From contig CADBVG010000060.1 in NCBI GenBank assembly GCA_902798105.1, positions 1 to 39,663 of the forward strand: DNA of 39,663 nucleotides, in the 5' to 3' direction. Each line of letters opens with the position of its first letter. Position 1 is the stretch's first letter. Source of the stretch: an uncultured Eubacteriales bacterium. Its GTDB lineage: Bacteria > Bacillota > Clostridia > Christensenellales > Aristaeellaceae. The position numbers and the translations under genes are program-made. Positions 24,180 to 31,979 of this stretch are shown here, in pieces. The notes under the pieces are model-generated. The model had not been told where the DNA came from. It worked only from the letters and a program-made list of their open reading frames with translations, and did not search any database.

Positions 24180-25745
24180 CTACAGCAGCGGCGCGAACAA
24201 TCTCAGCAGGAGCTGCTTGATCTTCATGAACCTGTCCCGACCCGTATTGTATTTCTCCGTCACTTCGTTGCACTCGTGGAACGTGCGCTCGAAGTCCGCC
24301 CGGGTGTCCAGCACCGCCTGGCAATCGATGTACAGGCAGGCGTTCTCGAAGTGGTGATAGAGGCTGCGGTAGTCCATATTGATGGTGCCGCAGACCGCCG
24401 CCTCGTCGTCCGCCACGCACATCTTGCAGTGGCAGAAGCCGGGGGTCCACTCGTACACCCGCACGCCATTCAGCGTCAGGCTGTGGTAGTAGGAGCGCGT
24501 GACATCGTACACCAGCTTCTTGTCGGGGATGCCGGGGGTGATCACCCGGACATCCACGCCGCGTTTCGCGGCCAGCCCGAGGGCGTGTATCATCTCGTCG
24601 GTGAGAATCAGATAGGGCGTGATAAACCAGCAATAGCGATTGGCCTTGTTGACGAGGCTGATATATACCTCCTCGCCCACATGCTCCCCGTCCAGGGGGC
24701 TGTCGGCGTAGGGCTGCACAAAGGCGCGCTCACGGGCGGTGTAGGGAATCCTGGGCAGGTACTTGCCAAAATCCAGGTCGTAGCGGTTGCCGCCGAAATC
24801 CGCGGCGTTCCAGTTCTCCAGGAACGTGACCGTCAGGCTGCGCACCGCGTCGCCCTCCAGCCGGACGCCGGTGTCCTTCCACATGCCGAAGGGGTGGGTC
24901 AGGTTGAAGTACTCGTTGGCGATGTTGTAGCCGCCGGTAAAGCCGACCTTGCCATCGATGACGGTGATCTTCCTGTGATCGCGGTTGTTCAGGAACACGT
25001 TCAAGCCCGGCTTAAAGGGATTGAACACCCGGCACTTGATGCCGACCTTCTCCAGGCGCTGTATGAAATCCGTGTTGATGAAGCCAATGGAGCCCATGTC
25101 GTCATAGAACACCCGCACCTCGACGCCCGCGCGCACGCGCTCCTCCAGGATCTCCTGAAGGCCATGCCAGGATTCCTTGTCCTCGATGGCGTGGTACTCC
25201 ATGAAGATAAAGCGCTCCGCCTTGCGCAGGTCCGCCTTCTGGGCCTCGAGGCCCGTGGTGGCGTCGTCATAGTACACGATGTCCGTGTTGTCGTAAAGTG
25301 GATACCCTGTGTGGCGCGACAGGTAATTGGACACTGTCGCCCAGCGTTCGCTCTTGGCGGACAGGGCCTTCCCCGCAGCCTCGGCTGCCTGGCCCGCCTC
25401 CCCCGCTTTCAGCAGGGGCATCAGCTCCGCGTCTATGTTCCTATAGCGCTTTCGCATGGTCTTGGTGCCGCCGTTCAGGCCCACGATCAGGTAAAGGCCC
25501 GTACCAAGGATCGGCGCCATGAGAATCAGTATGATCCAGGGCATCTTAATGCTGCCGGTCCCCGGCTTGTTGTACAGGTACAGCACCAGTAACAAGGCTG
25601 CAACCCGCAACACAATCTCGATCCATGCCGCATGTCGGCTCAGCTTCGTAAGCAACAGTATGATAAAGATGACCTCAATGGCGATGACGATCACCGAGAG
25701 TATCATTCTGGCTACGCCATTTTTGACGGAGGCCTCATTTTCCAT
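24180..25745 (-). CDS. cls: Cardiolipin synthase
   Basis: 521 residues from the ATG at 25745; an in-frame GTG at 25820 would add 25 residues, and the ribosome site is weak at both. Two N-terminal membrane helices (about 12-35 and 40-60), plus a further hydrophobic segment near 70-90, anchor it. Two phospholipase-D HKD motifs are visible: HRKITVID with GFTGG (near 257) and HCKMCVAD with GTINMDYRS (near 438). It joins phosphatidylglycerol molecules to form cardiolipin at the inner face of the membrane. Length is typical of bacterial Cls (about 480-520). It has its own strong promoter. Confidence 0.92.
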   Translation of the reverse strand: MENEASVKNGVARMILSVIVIAIEVIFIILLLTKLSRHAAWIEIVLRVAALLLVLYLYNKPGTGSIKMPWIILILMAPILGTGLYLIVGLNGGTKTMRKRYRNIDAELMPLLKAGEAGQAAEAAGKALSAKSERWATVSNYLSRHTGYPLYDNTDIVYYDDATTGLEAQKADLRKAERFIFMEYHAIEDKESWHGLQEILEERVRAGVEVRVFYDDMGSIGFINTDFIQRLEKVGIKCRVFNPFKPGLNVFLNNRDHRKITVIDGKVGFTGGYNIANEYFNLTHPFGMWKDTGVRLEGDAVRSLTVTFLENWNAADFGGNRYDLDFGKYLPRIPYTARERAFVQPYADSPLDGEHVGEEVYISLVNKANRYCWFITPYLILTDEMIHALGLAAKRGVDVRVITPGIPDKKLVYDVTRSYYHSLTLNGVRVYEWTPGFCHCKMCVADDEAAVCGTINMDYRSLYHHFENACLYIDCQAVLDTRADFERTFHECNEVTEKYNTGRDRFMKIKQLLLRLFAPLL

Positions 25746-25843
25746 CGTCTGTTCCAAACCCAACCACCCTTTCAATTCCAGTAATTTGGCGCTGCGTCTA
25801 CGCCCTTTGCCCTGGCGCACAGGCGCGCCGCGTGTACCCTTCC

Positions 25844-25872
25844 ATTATAGACAGCATCGCCATGGATTGCAA
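25844..25872 (-). promoter_or_regulatory. Promoter of cls
   Basis: TTGCAA (25867-25872) and TATAAT (25844-25849) are exactly 17 bases apart. The predicted transcript starts near 25837, about 90 bases before the chosen ATG. Confidence 0.75.
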
Positions 25873-25925
25873 GTCCATAGCGCAAGATTCCGTCTTTTTC
25901 TCGTCGATAAATAGCATAATTATAT

Positions 25926-26759
25926 TCAACGCATTTTATCATCAAGGGTCATCGCCCCCACCCGGGCGGCGTGGAACAGGAACTGCTGCATCAGCCCCGC
26001 ATGCATCCCCAGTCGGGTGCGGGCCTCCCTGGCCATGGCGGGACGGCTCCTCCCAATCATGCCGAACCAATCCGCCAACAGTCGCGCCACCCACACGTCC
26101 ACCGGGAAGGCTTCGGTGTGACCGCAGCCGAACAGCAGCACGCAGTCGGCGACCTTATTCCCAACGCCGGGCAGGGTGGTCAACCGCTTATGGGCCTCAG
26201 CGTAGGGCATATCCCGCAGCGCCTCCAGCGCAAAGCCGTCCCGCACACGCCGGGCGGTGTCGATCAGGAACGGCGCGCGGTAACCCACCTTCAGCGCCCG
26301 CAGCTCGTCCTCGCCGCAGTCAGCCAGCCGTTGGGGCGTGGGGAAGGCGTACAAGCCGCCTTCAAATCGCTCACCGCAATACTCCTGCAGCGCCCGCACC
26401 AGAGCGCGAATCCGGGTGACATTGTTGTTGGCGGAGAGTATAAAGGCGATCAGTGCCTCCCAGGTCGGCTGGTTCAACACCCTCAGGCCGGGAAACAGCC
26501 TGAAGGCCTCCCGGGCCGCAGGGATGTAGGCATATTCGGCGGCGATGGCGGCGTAGTCCCGGTCCAGGTCGAGGTACTGCCTCAAAGCCCCGGGCGCGCA
26601 ATCCCCTTCGGCGTGCAGGCCCGCGCCGTCCTGCCACAGCCAGACGGGCACGCCATCCACCACCGCTCCAAAGCGTCCGTCCCGCTCCACCCAGTGGAAG
26701 CACTGGGCGCTGTCCACCAGCGTCAGGCGCAGGTCCAGCGGCTCATTTCCGATCAGCAT
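25926..26759 (-). CDS. OGG1-type 8-oxoguanine DNA glycosylase/lyase
   Basis: 277 residues. The start ATG at 26759 has AAAGGA 11 bases away, somewhat far. The N-terminal domain is followed by the alpha-helical glycosylase domain (NQPTWEALIAFILSANNN) and the helix-hairpin-helix LTTLPGVGNKVADCVLLF, with the Schiff-base lysine K202 and catalytic D221 in FPVDVWVARL. The pattern GVG-x-KVADC plus PVDV is that of the eukaryote-type OGG1 family, which also occurs in clostridia, rather than MutM. It removes 8-oxoguanine opposite C. It lies beyond the rpmA terminator and probably has its own weak promoter, which was not identified. Confidence 0.9.
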   Translation of the reverse strand: MLIGNEPLDLRLTLVDSAQCFHWVERDGRFGAVVDGVPVWLWQDGAGLHAEGDCAPGALRQYLDLDRDYAAIAAEYAYIPAAREAFRLFPGLRVLNQPTWEALIAFILSANNNVTRIRALVRALQEYCGERFEGGLYAFPTPQRLADCGEDELRALKVGYRAPFLIDTARRVRDGFALEALRDMPYAEAHKRLTTLPGVGNKVADCVLLFGCGHTEAFPVDVWVARLLADWFGMIGRSRPAMAREARTRLGMHAGLMQQFLFHAARVGAMTLDDKMR

Positions 26760-26829
26760 TTGTATATCATTCCTTTTGCAAATGATGGCGGCGCGGGCGC
26801 CGCTACAACAACGTCGAATAAATTGTAAA

Positions 26830-26857
26830 GGCGCGTCAAAGATCTCTTTGACGCGCC
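26830..26857 (-). terminator. Terminator of the rplU-prp-rpmA operon
   Basis: GGCGCGTCAAAG and CTTTGACGCGCC form a perfect 12-bp stem with an ATCT loop, 18 bases after the rpmA stop. The minus-strand sequence after it is TTTACAATTT, a weak T tract. Confidence 0.8.
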
Positions 26858-26875
26858 CTATGAATCCATATCGGA

Positions 26876-27172
26876 TTATTCCGCCGCAACTTCGGTCTTG
26901 GGATAGATGCTGACCTGCTTGCGGTCCTTGCCCAGACGTTCGAACTTTACGACGCCATCCAGCTTCGCGTACAGGGTATCGTCGTCGCCGATGCCCACGT
27001 TCTTGCCGGGATGGAATTTCGTTCCGCGCTGACGAACGAGAATGTTGCCCGCGAGCACGAACTGACCATCCGCGCGCTTCACGCCGAGGCGCTGCGCATG
27101 GCTGTCGCGGCCGTTGCGGGAGGAGCCCATTCCCTTCTTGTGAGCGAAGAGCTGAAGATTCATCATGAACAT
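26876..27172 (-). CDS. rpmA: Ribosomal protein bL27 with Prp-cleaved N-terminal extension
   Basis: 98 residues; GGAGGT lies seven bases before the first ATG. The N-terminus [14 protein letters not shown] contains the [10 protein letters not shown] site that the protease Prp cuts in Firmicutes, exposing AHKKG for the ribosome's peptidyl-transferase centre. The rest ([35 protein letters not shown]) is standard L27. It is the last gene of the rplU-prp-rpmA operon, five bases after prp. Confidence 0.97.
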   Translation of the reverse strand: MFMMNLQLFAHKKGMGSSRNGRDSHAQRLGVKRADGQFVLAGNILVRQRGTKFHPGKNVGIGDDDTLYAKLDGVVKFERLGKDRKQVSIYPKTEVAAE

Positions 27173-27177
27173 ATGCT

Positions 27178-27531
27178 TTACCTCCGTTCTTCGAAGAATA
27201 TGCGAACGTTTCGAGGATAACTCCTCTCGATGGCCTGAAGCCCTTCCAGCAGGGTGACAAGCAACAGCTGTGCCTGCTTCACCTGTTCCCCGGTGGCTTC
27301 GGGCGTCAATTCTGCTTCCAAAGTCGCTCCCTGATCGTCAATATCGAACATCACCGGCGCGTTCAACACGTTTTTCAAGCCGTTGAGCGTGCTCTGGGTC
27401 AGCGCCGACACGGCGGCGCAGACGATGTCCCGGCCGGCCTCGGCATAGCCCGTATGGCCTTGTGCCCGATACCCCGTCAGGGTGCCGTCAGCCCTCCTGA
27501 AAAAGGTGACGGCGTTTCCAAGGCGCTTCAT
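27178..27531 (-). CDS. prp: Ribosomal-processing cysteine protease Prp
   Basis: 117 residues. The start overlaps the rplU stop by one base (TGATG). It carries the Prp signature [20 protein letters not shown] with the catalytic pair H26 and C38. It cleaves the N-terminal extension of L27, whose gene is next in the operon. The organisation rplU-prp-rpmA is the conserved Firmicute order. Confidence 0.96.
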   Translation of the reverse strand: MKRLGNAVTFFRRADGTLTGYRAQGHTGYAEAGRDIVCAAVSALTQSTLNGLKNVLNAPVMFDIDDQGATLEAELTPEATGEQVKQAQLLLVTLLEGLQAIERSYPRNVRIFFEERR

Positions 27532-27842
27532 CAGCCGACGATGGCCGTGATTTCAACCTTGGTGTAGGGCTGACGATGGCCCTGCTTTTTGCGCTCGTTC
27601 TTCTTGGCCTTGTACTTATAGACGACGATCTTCTTGCCCTTTACCTGAGCCAGCACCTTGCCCTGAACCTTCGCGCCCTCAACCACGGGCGTGCCGACCT
27701 TGGACTGGTCTGCGTCACCGACGAGCAGAACCTCATCGAAAGTAACCGCTTCATCCGCCTGAGCGTTGAGCTTCTCTACGAAGATAACGTCGCCCTGCTG
27801 AACACGGTACTGCTTGCCACCGGTCTTAATGACTGCGTACAC
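27531..27842 (-). CDS. rplU: Ribosomal protein bL21
   Basis: 103 residues from the GTG at 27842, giving [14 protein letters not shown]. An upstream GTG nine bases earlier overlaps the AGGAGG ribosome site, so it is not the start. The family pattern is clear through [17 protein letters not shown] and the basic tail [19 protein letters not shown]. It binds 23S rRNA in the large subunit. It leads the operon behind a consensus promoter and a structured 5' leader that may be autoregulatory. Confidence 0.97.
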   Translation of the reverse strand: MYAVIKTGGKQYRVQQGDVIFVEKLNAQADEAVTFDEVLLVGDADQSKVGTPVVEGAKVQGKVLAQVKGKKIVVYKYKAKKNERKKQGHRQPYTKVEITAIVG

Positions 27843-27945
27843 GCGTTGCACCTCCTATACAAAAATCTCGCCGAAACTTGGCAGCAGCCGGAGGTTCAAA
27901 AACCTTCCGAACATACATTTTAAGCCGGTTTCGAGCGGCTTACCG
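27843..27945 (-). ncRNA. Structured 5' leader of rplU (L21-leader-like)
   Basis: The transcript between the promoter and rplU is about 100 bases and contains two stem-loops: TAAGCCG/CGGCTTA (7 bp, perfect), and GGAAGGTT-TTTG-AACCTCC. Firmicute rplU operons carry a regulatory L21 leader in this position. Assignment to that family is by position and structure only, without a covariance search. Confidence 0.55.
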
Positions 27946-27949
27946 AATC

Positions 27950-27978
27950 ATTATACCCGTTCGGGTGTGAAAAGTCAA
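27950..27978 (-). promoter_or_regulatory. Promoter of the rplU-prp-rpmA operon
   Basis: TTGACT (27973-27978) and TATAAT (27950-27955) are exactly 17 bases apart on the minus strand. It is among the strongest promoter matches in the window, as expected for ribosomal protein genes. Confidence 0.85.
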
Positions 27979-28063
27979 TGAAACACCGAGTTAAATGCCT
28001 CGGATAGTGAAAAAATAACATATCGAAATGGGAAGTGCACACACATTCTCCATTCCTAATTCC

Positions 28064-28209
28064 TAAGGAAATACCGCATAATAAGGGTGGTTGGCTGGCG
28101 AGTGAATTTTCCGTCATGCGCGCCTGCAAATTTCGCAGGCTTGCTGGCGGCAAGTCAAGGAGGAAATGGCACCGCCAGACATGCCGCCCGTTTGTGCGGT
28201 ATTTCCTAA
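28064..28209 (+). repeat. Dispersed inverted-end repeat, copy 4
   Basis: 146 bp. The ends TAAGGAAATACCGCA and GCGGTATTTCCTAA are inverted, with inner blocks GGTGGTTGGCTGGCGAGTGAA, TTTCGCAGGCTTGCTGGCGG and GGCACCGCCAGACATGCCGCC. Its right edge contains CTA (28206-28208), which is the TAG stop of the amidase on the minus strand. It fills most of the gap between the rplU promoter and the amidase. Confidence 0.88.
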
Positions 28210-29105
28210 TTGGAACGCCCGTCCCTCGCCGCAATGTAATCAATAATGCCCTGGGTGAGACCCTCGGCCAGCTTCCACTGGTAGTCCTCGGTGTTCAACA
28301 GCACGTCCTCCTCGGGGTTGCTGGCGAAACCGCATTCCACCATCAGGCAGGGCACCGTGGACCAGTTCTGGCCGGTATAGTTGTCGTTGGAAATGATGCC
28401 GTTGTTCTTCGCACCGGTCACCGCGCACACAGCGGGCAGTATGGCCTCGCAGGCGCGGTAGCTCTCGGCGGCGATGCTGTTGGACTTGCTGCAATACAGG
28501 GCGATGCCGTGCTTGGAGCGGTTCTCCGCGCCGTCGCAGTGAATGCGCAGCACCAGGTCCACCCCCAGGGCGTTCATCATCTTCGCCCGCTCCTGGTTGG
28601 ATATGTTCACGTCGTGGGTCTCACGGGTCATGTAAACCTCGGCCCCCTGCTCCACCAGGGCGTCCCTCAGCTTCAGCGAGATCTCCAGCGTGGTCTTGTA
28701 CTCGGGAATGCGGGTCTTCACGCCGGCGGTACCTGAGGACACCTTGGGCTTGGTCTTCTTGCTGCCCGGCGCAATGGTCTCCTTTTCGTTGTTGCCCCTG
28801 GCCTGGTGGCCCGGGTCGATGCCGATTTTGACGCCGGACAGCGGCTTCTCGGACTCCACCAGCTGCATCACCACGCTTGGCACCGGCGGCAGGGTTTCGT
28901 CGGCGTCCCCGGCCTGCTGGCCCGCCCCGGGCAGCGGATCACCGGCGGCCTGCTGGATGGTATCGTCCCAGGTAGGCACGGGCTCGGCGGGCGCTTCGGT
29001 TACGACGGGCGTCGGTTCCACAGGGGTTCCGGCCGGTTTTTCCTCGGCCATCCCGGGCAGCGTCATCAGCGCTGCCGCCAGCAGCATCACAAACAGCTTT
29101 CTCAT
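28206..29105 (-). CDS. N-acetylmuramoyl-L-alanine amidase (Amidase_3), secreted
   Basis: 299 residues. A signal peptide (residues 1-20, PGMA end) is followed by a Pro/Thr/Ala-rich linker and the Amidase_3 domain from about residue 88. Zinc and catalytic residues are visible: H100 (GIDPGHQ), E141 (TTLEISLKLRDAL), H189 (RIHCDGAE) and E257 (VECGFASNPEED). It cuts the amide bond between muramic acid and the stem peptide in peptidoglycan. The start overlaps the stop of the TetR gene (ATGA), so translation is coupled. The stop TAG is formed by the end of repeat copy 4. Confidence 0.93.
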   Translation of the reverse strand: MRKLFVMLLAAALMTLPGMAEEKPAGTPVEPTPVVTEAPAEPVPTWDDTIQQAAGDPLPGAGQQAGDADETLPPVPSVVMQLVESEKPLSGVKIGIDPGHQARGNNEKETIAPGSKKTKPKVSSGTAGVKTRIPEYKTTLEISLKLRDALVEQGAEVYMTRETHDVNISNQERAKMMNALGVDLVLRIHCDGAENRSKHGIALYCSKSNSIAAESYRACEAILPAVCAVTGAKNNGIISNDNYTGQNWSTVPCLMVECGFASNPEEDVLLNTEDYQWKLAEGLTQGIIDYIAARDGRSN

Positions 29106-29806
29106 TCGGGCTTTTCCTCCTTGTCCAGTATGGCGGCCGCCGCCTGCCAGGCGTCGATCAGCCGGCCCGCTTCGAACAACACGACGGTGCCGTAGGGCGC
29201 GCCCGCCAGCTTTTCGACGCTCTCCCGCCAGGTGTTCAAAAGCTCCAGCATGGGCAGCATCACGTCCGGGTTGTCCGGGTTGTCGGCCAGCATCCCACAG
29301 GCCTCGTCATCCACATCGCAGGCCATCAGCAGCAGCAGGCGACCGACCTCCATCGGGTGGCGGGTATGGAAGCTGCCATCGGCCACGCCCTCGGCGATCA
29401 CATCGTTCAGCGTGGGCAGCAGCCGGTCCACCAGTATGCGACGCCGGTGGGCGTTCATCGAGGCGTCCTTGTCCCGATAGCACAGCTTCAGCATCAGCGC
29501 GGCAAAGGGCGCTTCCTCCGCCTCGAACAGGTTCGCCATGGCCAGAATCATGTTCAGCTTCTCCACGGGACTGCGGCGTGAGCCGTAAATGGCGGCGTTC
29601 AACTGGTCAAAGCGGCTCTGGGCCCGGCGCTCGCTGACCGCCTTGAGCACGCTGTCCTTGGCGTCAAAGTAGTGGTAAAAGCCGCCCTTGGACATCTGAA
29701 GGGCGTTGAGTATATCCTGCACTGAGGTGCGATCGTAGCCCTGCTCGTAGAACAGCTTCTCGGCGGTGTCCAGTATCTGCACGCGCCTGATATCGCCCTT
29801 TTTCAT
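29102..29806 (-). CDS. TetR/AcrR-family transcriptional regulator
   Basis: 234 residues; AGGAGG precedes the start. The N-terminal helix-turn-helix domain spans about 8-55 (ILDTAEKLFYEQGYDRTSVQDILNAL, then KGGFYHYFDAKDSVL), typical of TetR. The C-terminal ligand domain is alpha-helical and unspecific. It sits between ygiQ and the amidase gene and overlaps both by four bases. A role controlling this operon or cell-wall turnover is plausible but not shown. Confidence 0.9.
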   Translation of the reverse strand: MKKGDIRRVQILDTAEKLFYEQGYDRTSVQDILNALQMSKGGFYHYFDAKDSVLKAVSERRAQSRFDQLNAAIYGSRRSPVEKLNMILAMANLFEAEEAPFAALMLKLCYRDKDASMNAHRRRILVDRLLPTLNDVIAEGVADGSFHTRHPMEVGRLLLLMACDVDDEACGMLADNPDNPDVMLPMLELLNTWRESVEKLAGAPYGTVVLFEAGRLIDAWQAAAAILDKEEKPE

Positions 29807-31695
29807 CGTGGTTTCCTCCTGTTCGCGGTATGGTTGTGCTTCTTCGGCCTTGGGGGCTGTTCCCTGCCCCACCCCTTCGGCACTGGCTTTTTATCGCCCT
29901 TTGGTTTTCTCTCGTAGGGTGTTATCAAGCACTCCGGGCCCCAGCCGATCAGGTCCTCCCGGCCGGCCTTTTTCAGCGCTGCGAGCACCAATTCCCGATT
30001 GTAGGGCTTGAAATAGTGCATCAGCGCCCGCTGCATGGCCTTCTCCCTCGGGTCCCGGGGCACGTAGACCGGGGTCATGTCCCTCGGGTCCAGGCCGGTA
30101 AAGAACATGGCCGTGGACAGCGTGCCGGGGGTCGGGTAGAAGTCCTGCACCTGGTCCGGGTGCTGGCCGGTACGCTTCATGTACTGGGCCAGCATTATGG
30201 CGTCGTCCAATGTGCAGCCGGGATGGCTGGACATGAAGTAGGGCACCAGGTATTGCTTGAGCCCCAGGTTCTCGTTGATCTGTTTGTACTTGCGCACAAA
30301 GGCGTCGTATACCTCCACGTCCGGCTTGCCCAGGTAGTGCAGCACCCGGGGGCTGACGTGCTCCGGGGCCACCTTCAGCTGGCCGGAGATGTGGTGCTTC
30401 GCCAGCTCCGTCAAAAAGCGCCCCTTATTGTCCGCCATCACGTAGTCGTAGCGGATGCCCGAGCGCACGAACACCTTCTTCACCCCGGGCAGCTCCCGCA
30501 GGGTCTTGAGGATGTCGATGTACTCCCTGTGGTCGGCCACCAGGTTCGGGCAGGGCTTCGGGAACAGGCACTGGCGGTGGGCACAGGCCCCCACCTTCAA
30601 TTGCTTGTCACAGGCGAGACGGCGGAAGTTGGCCGTGGGGCCGCCCACGTCGTGTATGTAGCCCTTGAAACCGGGCTGCTTTGTGAGCAGGCGGCCCTCC
30701 TCGACGATGGACGCCTTGCTGCGGGCGGTGACAATGCGCCCCTGGTGGAAGGTCAACGCGCAGAAGCTGCACGCGCCGAAGCAACCCCGCACCGAGGCGA
30801 TGGAGAACCTGACCTCCTCGATGGCCGGGATGCCGCCGTCTTTTCCGTACATTGGATGGTACGTTCGCATGTAGGGCAGCGCATAGACTGCGTCCAGCTC
30901 CTTTTGCGACAGGGGCATGTCCGGCGGGTTTTGAATCACCCACTTCTTCCCGTGCTTTTGGGCGATGGGCCTGCCCCGCACCGGGTCCTGCTGGTCGTAC
31001 TGCACCTTAAATGCCTCGGCGTAGGCCCGTTTGTCCTTCGCCACGGTTTCCCATGAGGGGATTTCGATAAAGCCATCGGGCACTTCCCCCGCCATGACGC
31101 AGGTGCCGGGGACGCGCATTTCGGCAAAGTCCCGGCCCGAGGCCATCCACTCGGCCACCCTAAGCACGCTGCGCTCGCCCATGCCGAACATCAGCACGTC
31201 CGCGCCGCTGTCCACCAGGATCGAGTTGCGCACCCGGTCGTCCCAGTAGTCGTAGTGGGCGAAGCGCCGAAGCGACGCCTCCACCCCGCCGATGGCGATG
31301 GGCACATCCCCAAAAGCCTCCCGGATGCGGTTGCAGTAGACGATGGTGGCCCGGTCCGGGCGGCGGCCCGCCTTCCCGCCGGGGGAATAGGCGTCCTCGC
31401 TGCGCTTCTTCTTCGCGGCGGTGTAGTGGTTCACCATCGAATCAATAACCCCCGCCGTGACCAGGAAGCCGATCCTGGGGCGGCCGTACTCCTTAAACGG
31501 TTCGCAGCTGTGCCAGTCGGGCTGGGGCAGCATCGCCACCCGGTAGCCGGCCTTTTCCAGCACCCGGCTGATGATGGCCAGCCCGAAGGAGGGGTGATCC
31601 ACATAGGCGTCGCCGGTGACGTACACGAAGTCCGGCGCGTCCCAGCCGCGCTGGCGCGCCTCCTTCGCGTTCACCGGCAAAAAGCCATTGGGCAT
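29803..31695 (-). CDS. YgiQ-family radical SAM protein
   Basis: 630 residues; GGAGGG precedes the ATG. The N-terminal domain (DFVYVTGDAYVDHPSFG, IAIGGVEASLRRFAHYDYW) and the radical SAM motif RGCFGACSFCA (near 300-310), which binds a 4Fe-4S cluster and SAM, match YgiQ (UPF0313). Further family motifs are GYIHDVGGPTANFR, a CAHRQCLFPKPC cysteine group, RSGIRYDY and a C-terminal YFKPYNRELVLAAL. Its reaction is not established. The Pro/Lys/Arg-rich tail is usual. It is the first gene of an ygiQ-tetR-amidase run joined by ATGA overlaps. Confidence 0.95.
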   Translation of the reverse strand: MPNGFLPVNAKEARQRGWDAPDFVYVTGDAYVDHPSFGLAIISRVLEKAGYRVAMLPQPDWHSCEPFKEYGRPRIGFLVTAGVIDSMVNHYTAAKKKRSEDAYSPGGKAGRRPDRATIVYCNRIREAFGDVPIAIGGVEASLRRFAHYDYWDDRVRNSILVDSGADVLMFGMGERSVLRVAEWMASGRDFAEMRVPGTCVMAGEVPDGFIEIPSWETVAKDKRAYAEAFKVQYDQQDPVRGRPIAQKHGKKWVIQNPPDMPLSQKELDAVYALPYMRTYHPMYGKDGGIPAIEEVRFSIASVRGCFGACSFCALTFHQGRIVTARSKASIVEEGRLLTKQPGFKGYIHDVGGPTANFRRLACDKQLKVGACAHRQCLFPKPCPNLVADHREYIDILKTLRELPGVKKVFVRSGIRYDYVMADNKGRFLTELAKHHISGQLKVAPEHVSPRVLHYLGKPDVEVYDAFVRKYKQINENLGLKQYLVPYFMSSHPGCTLDDAIMLAQYMKRTGQHPDQVQDFYPTPGTLSTAMFFTGLDPRDMTPVYVPRDPREKAMQRALMHYFKPYNRELVLAALKKAGREDLIGWGPECLITPYERKPKGDKKPVPKGWGREQPPRPKKHNHTANRRKPR

Positions 31696-31766
31696 GTTGG
31701 GTCCCTCCTCTGTGTGGTTTTGCCTGTTGTGGACATTCCATGGCGATCTGGAGGCTACCGATACAG

Positions 31767-31795
31767 AGACTACTGTGCATCGCGCAACCCGTCAA
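31767..31795 (-). promoter_or_regulatory. Possible promoter of ygiQ
   Basis: TTGACG (31790-31795) and TAGTCT (31767-31772) are 17 bases apart on the minus strand. The -35 abuts the edge of the palindromic repeat at 31796. The -10 is a poor match. Confidence 0.4.
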
Positions 31796-31963
31796 GCCTT
31801 CCCCTATGGGGAAGGTGGATTTGACGAAAAATGCTTGCATTGTTTCGTCAAAGACGGATGAGGTCCTCGTCACCGGGATAACGTCTGTCGTAGCAGAGGC
31901 GCGAGGCGCAAGGCGAGGGGACCTCATCCGGCGTTGCGCGCCACCTTCCCCAAAGGGGAAGGC
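31796..31963. repeat. Palindromic repeat with terminal CCTTCCCC hairpins
   Basis: Both ends carry small hairpins (CCTTCCCC-TAT-GGGGAAGG at 31797-31815 and CCTTCCCC-AAA-GGGGAAGG at 31944-31962). Inside are a 10-bp hairpin TTTGACGAAA/TTTCGTCAAA and a perfect 12-bp inverted pair CGGATGAGGTCC (31855-31866) and GGACCTCATCCG (31919-31930). It lies between ygiQ and the HD gene and has no coding potential. Similar elements recur in clostridial genomes (from memory). Confidence 0.8.
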
Positions 31964-31979
31964 CATACGCCAAATCGCT

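Noticed and set aside
27178-27260. Extension of the OGG1-type glycosylase frame upstream through rpmA to 27260
   Set aside because: The frame is open only by chance across the terminator and rpmA; homology to glycosylases begins at the ATG at 26759.
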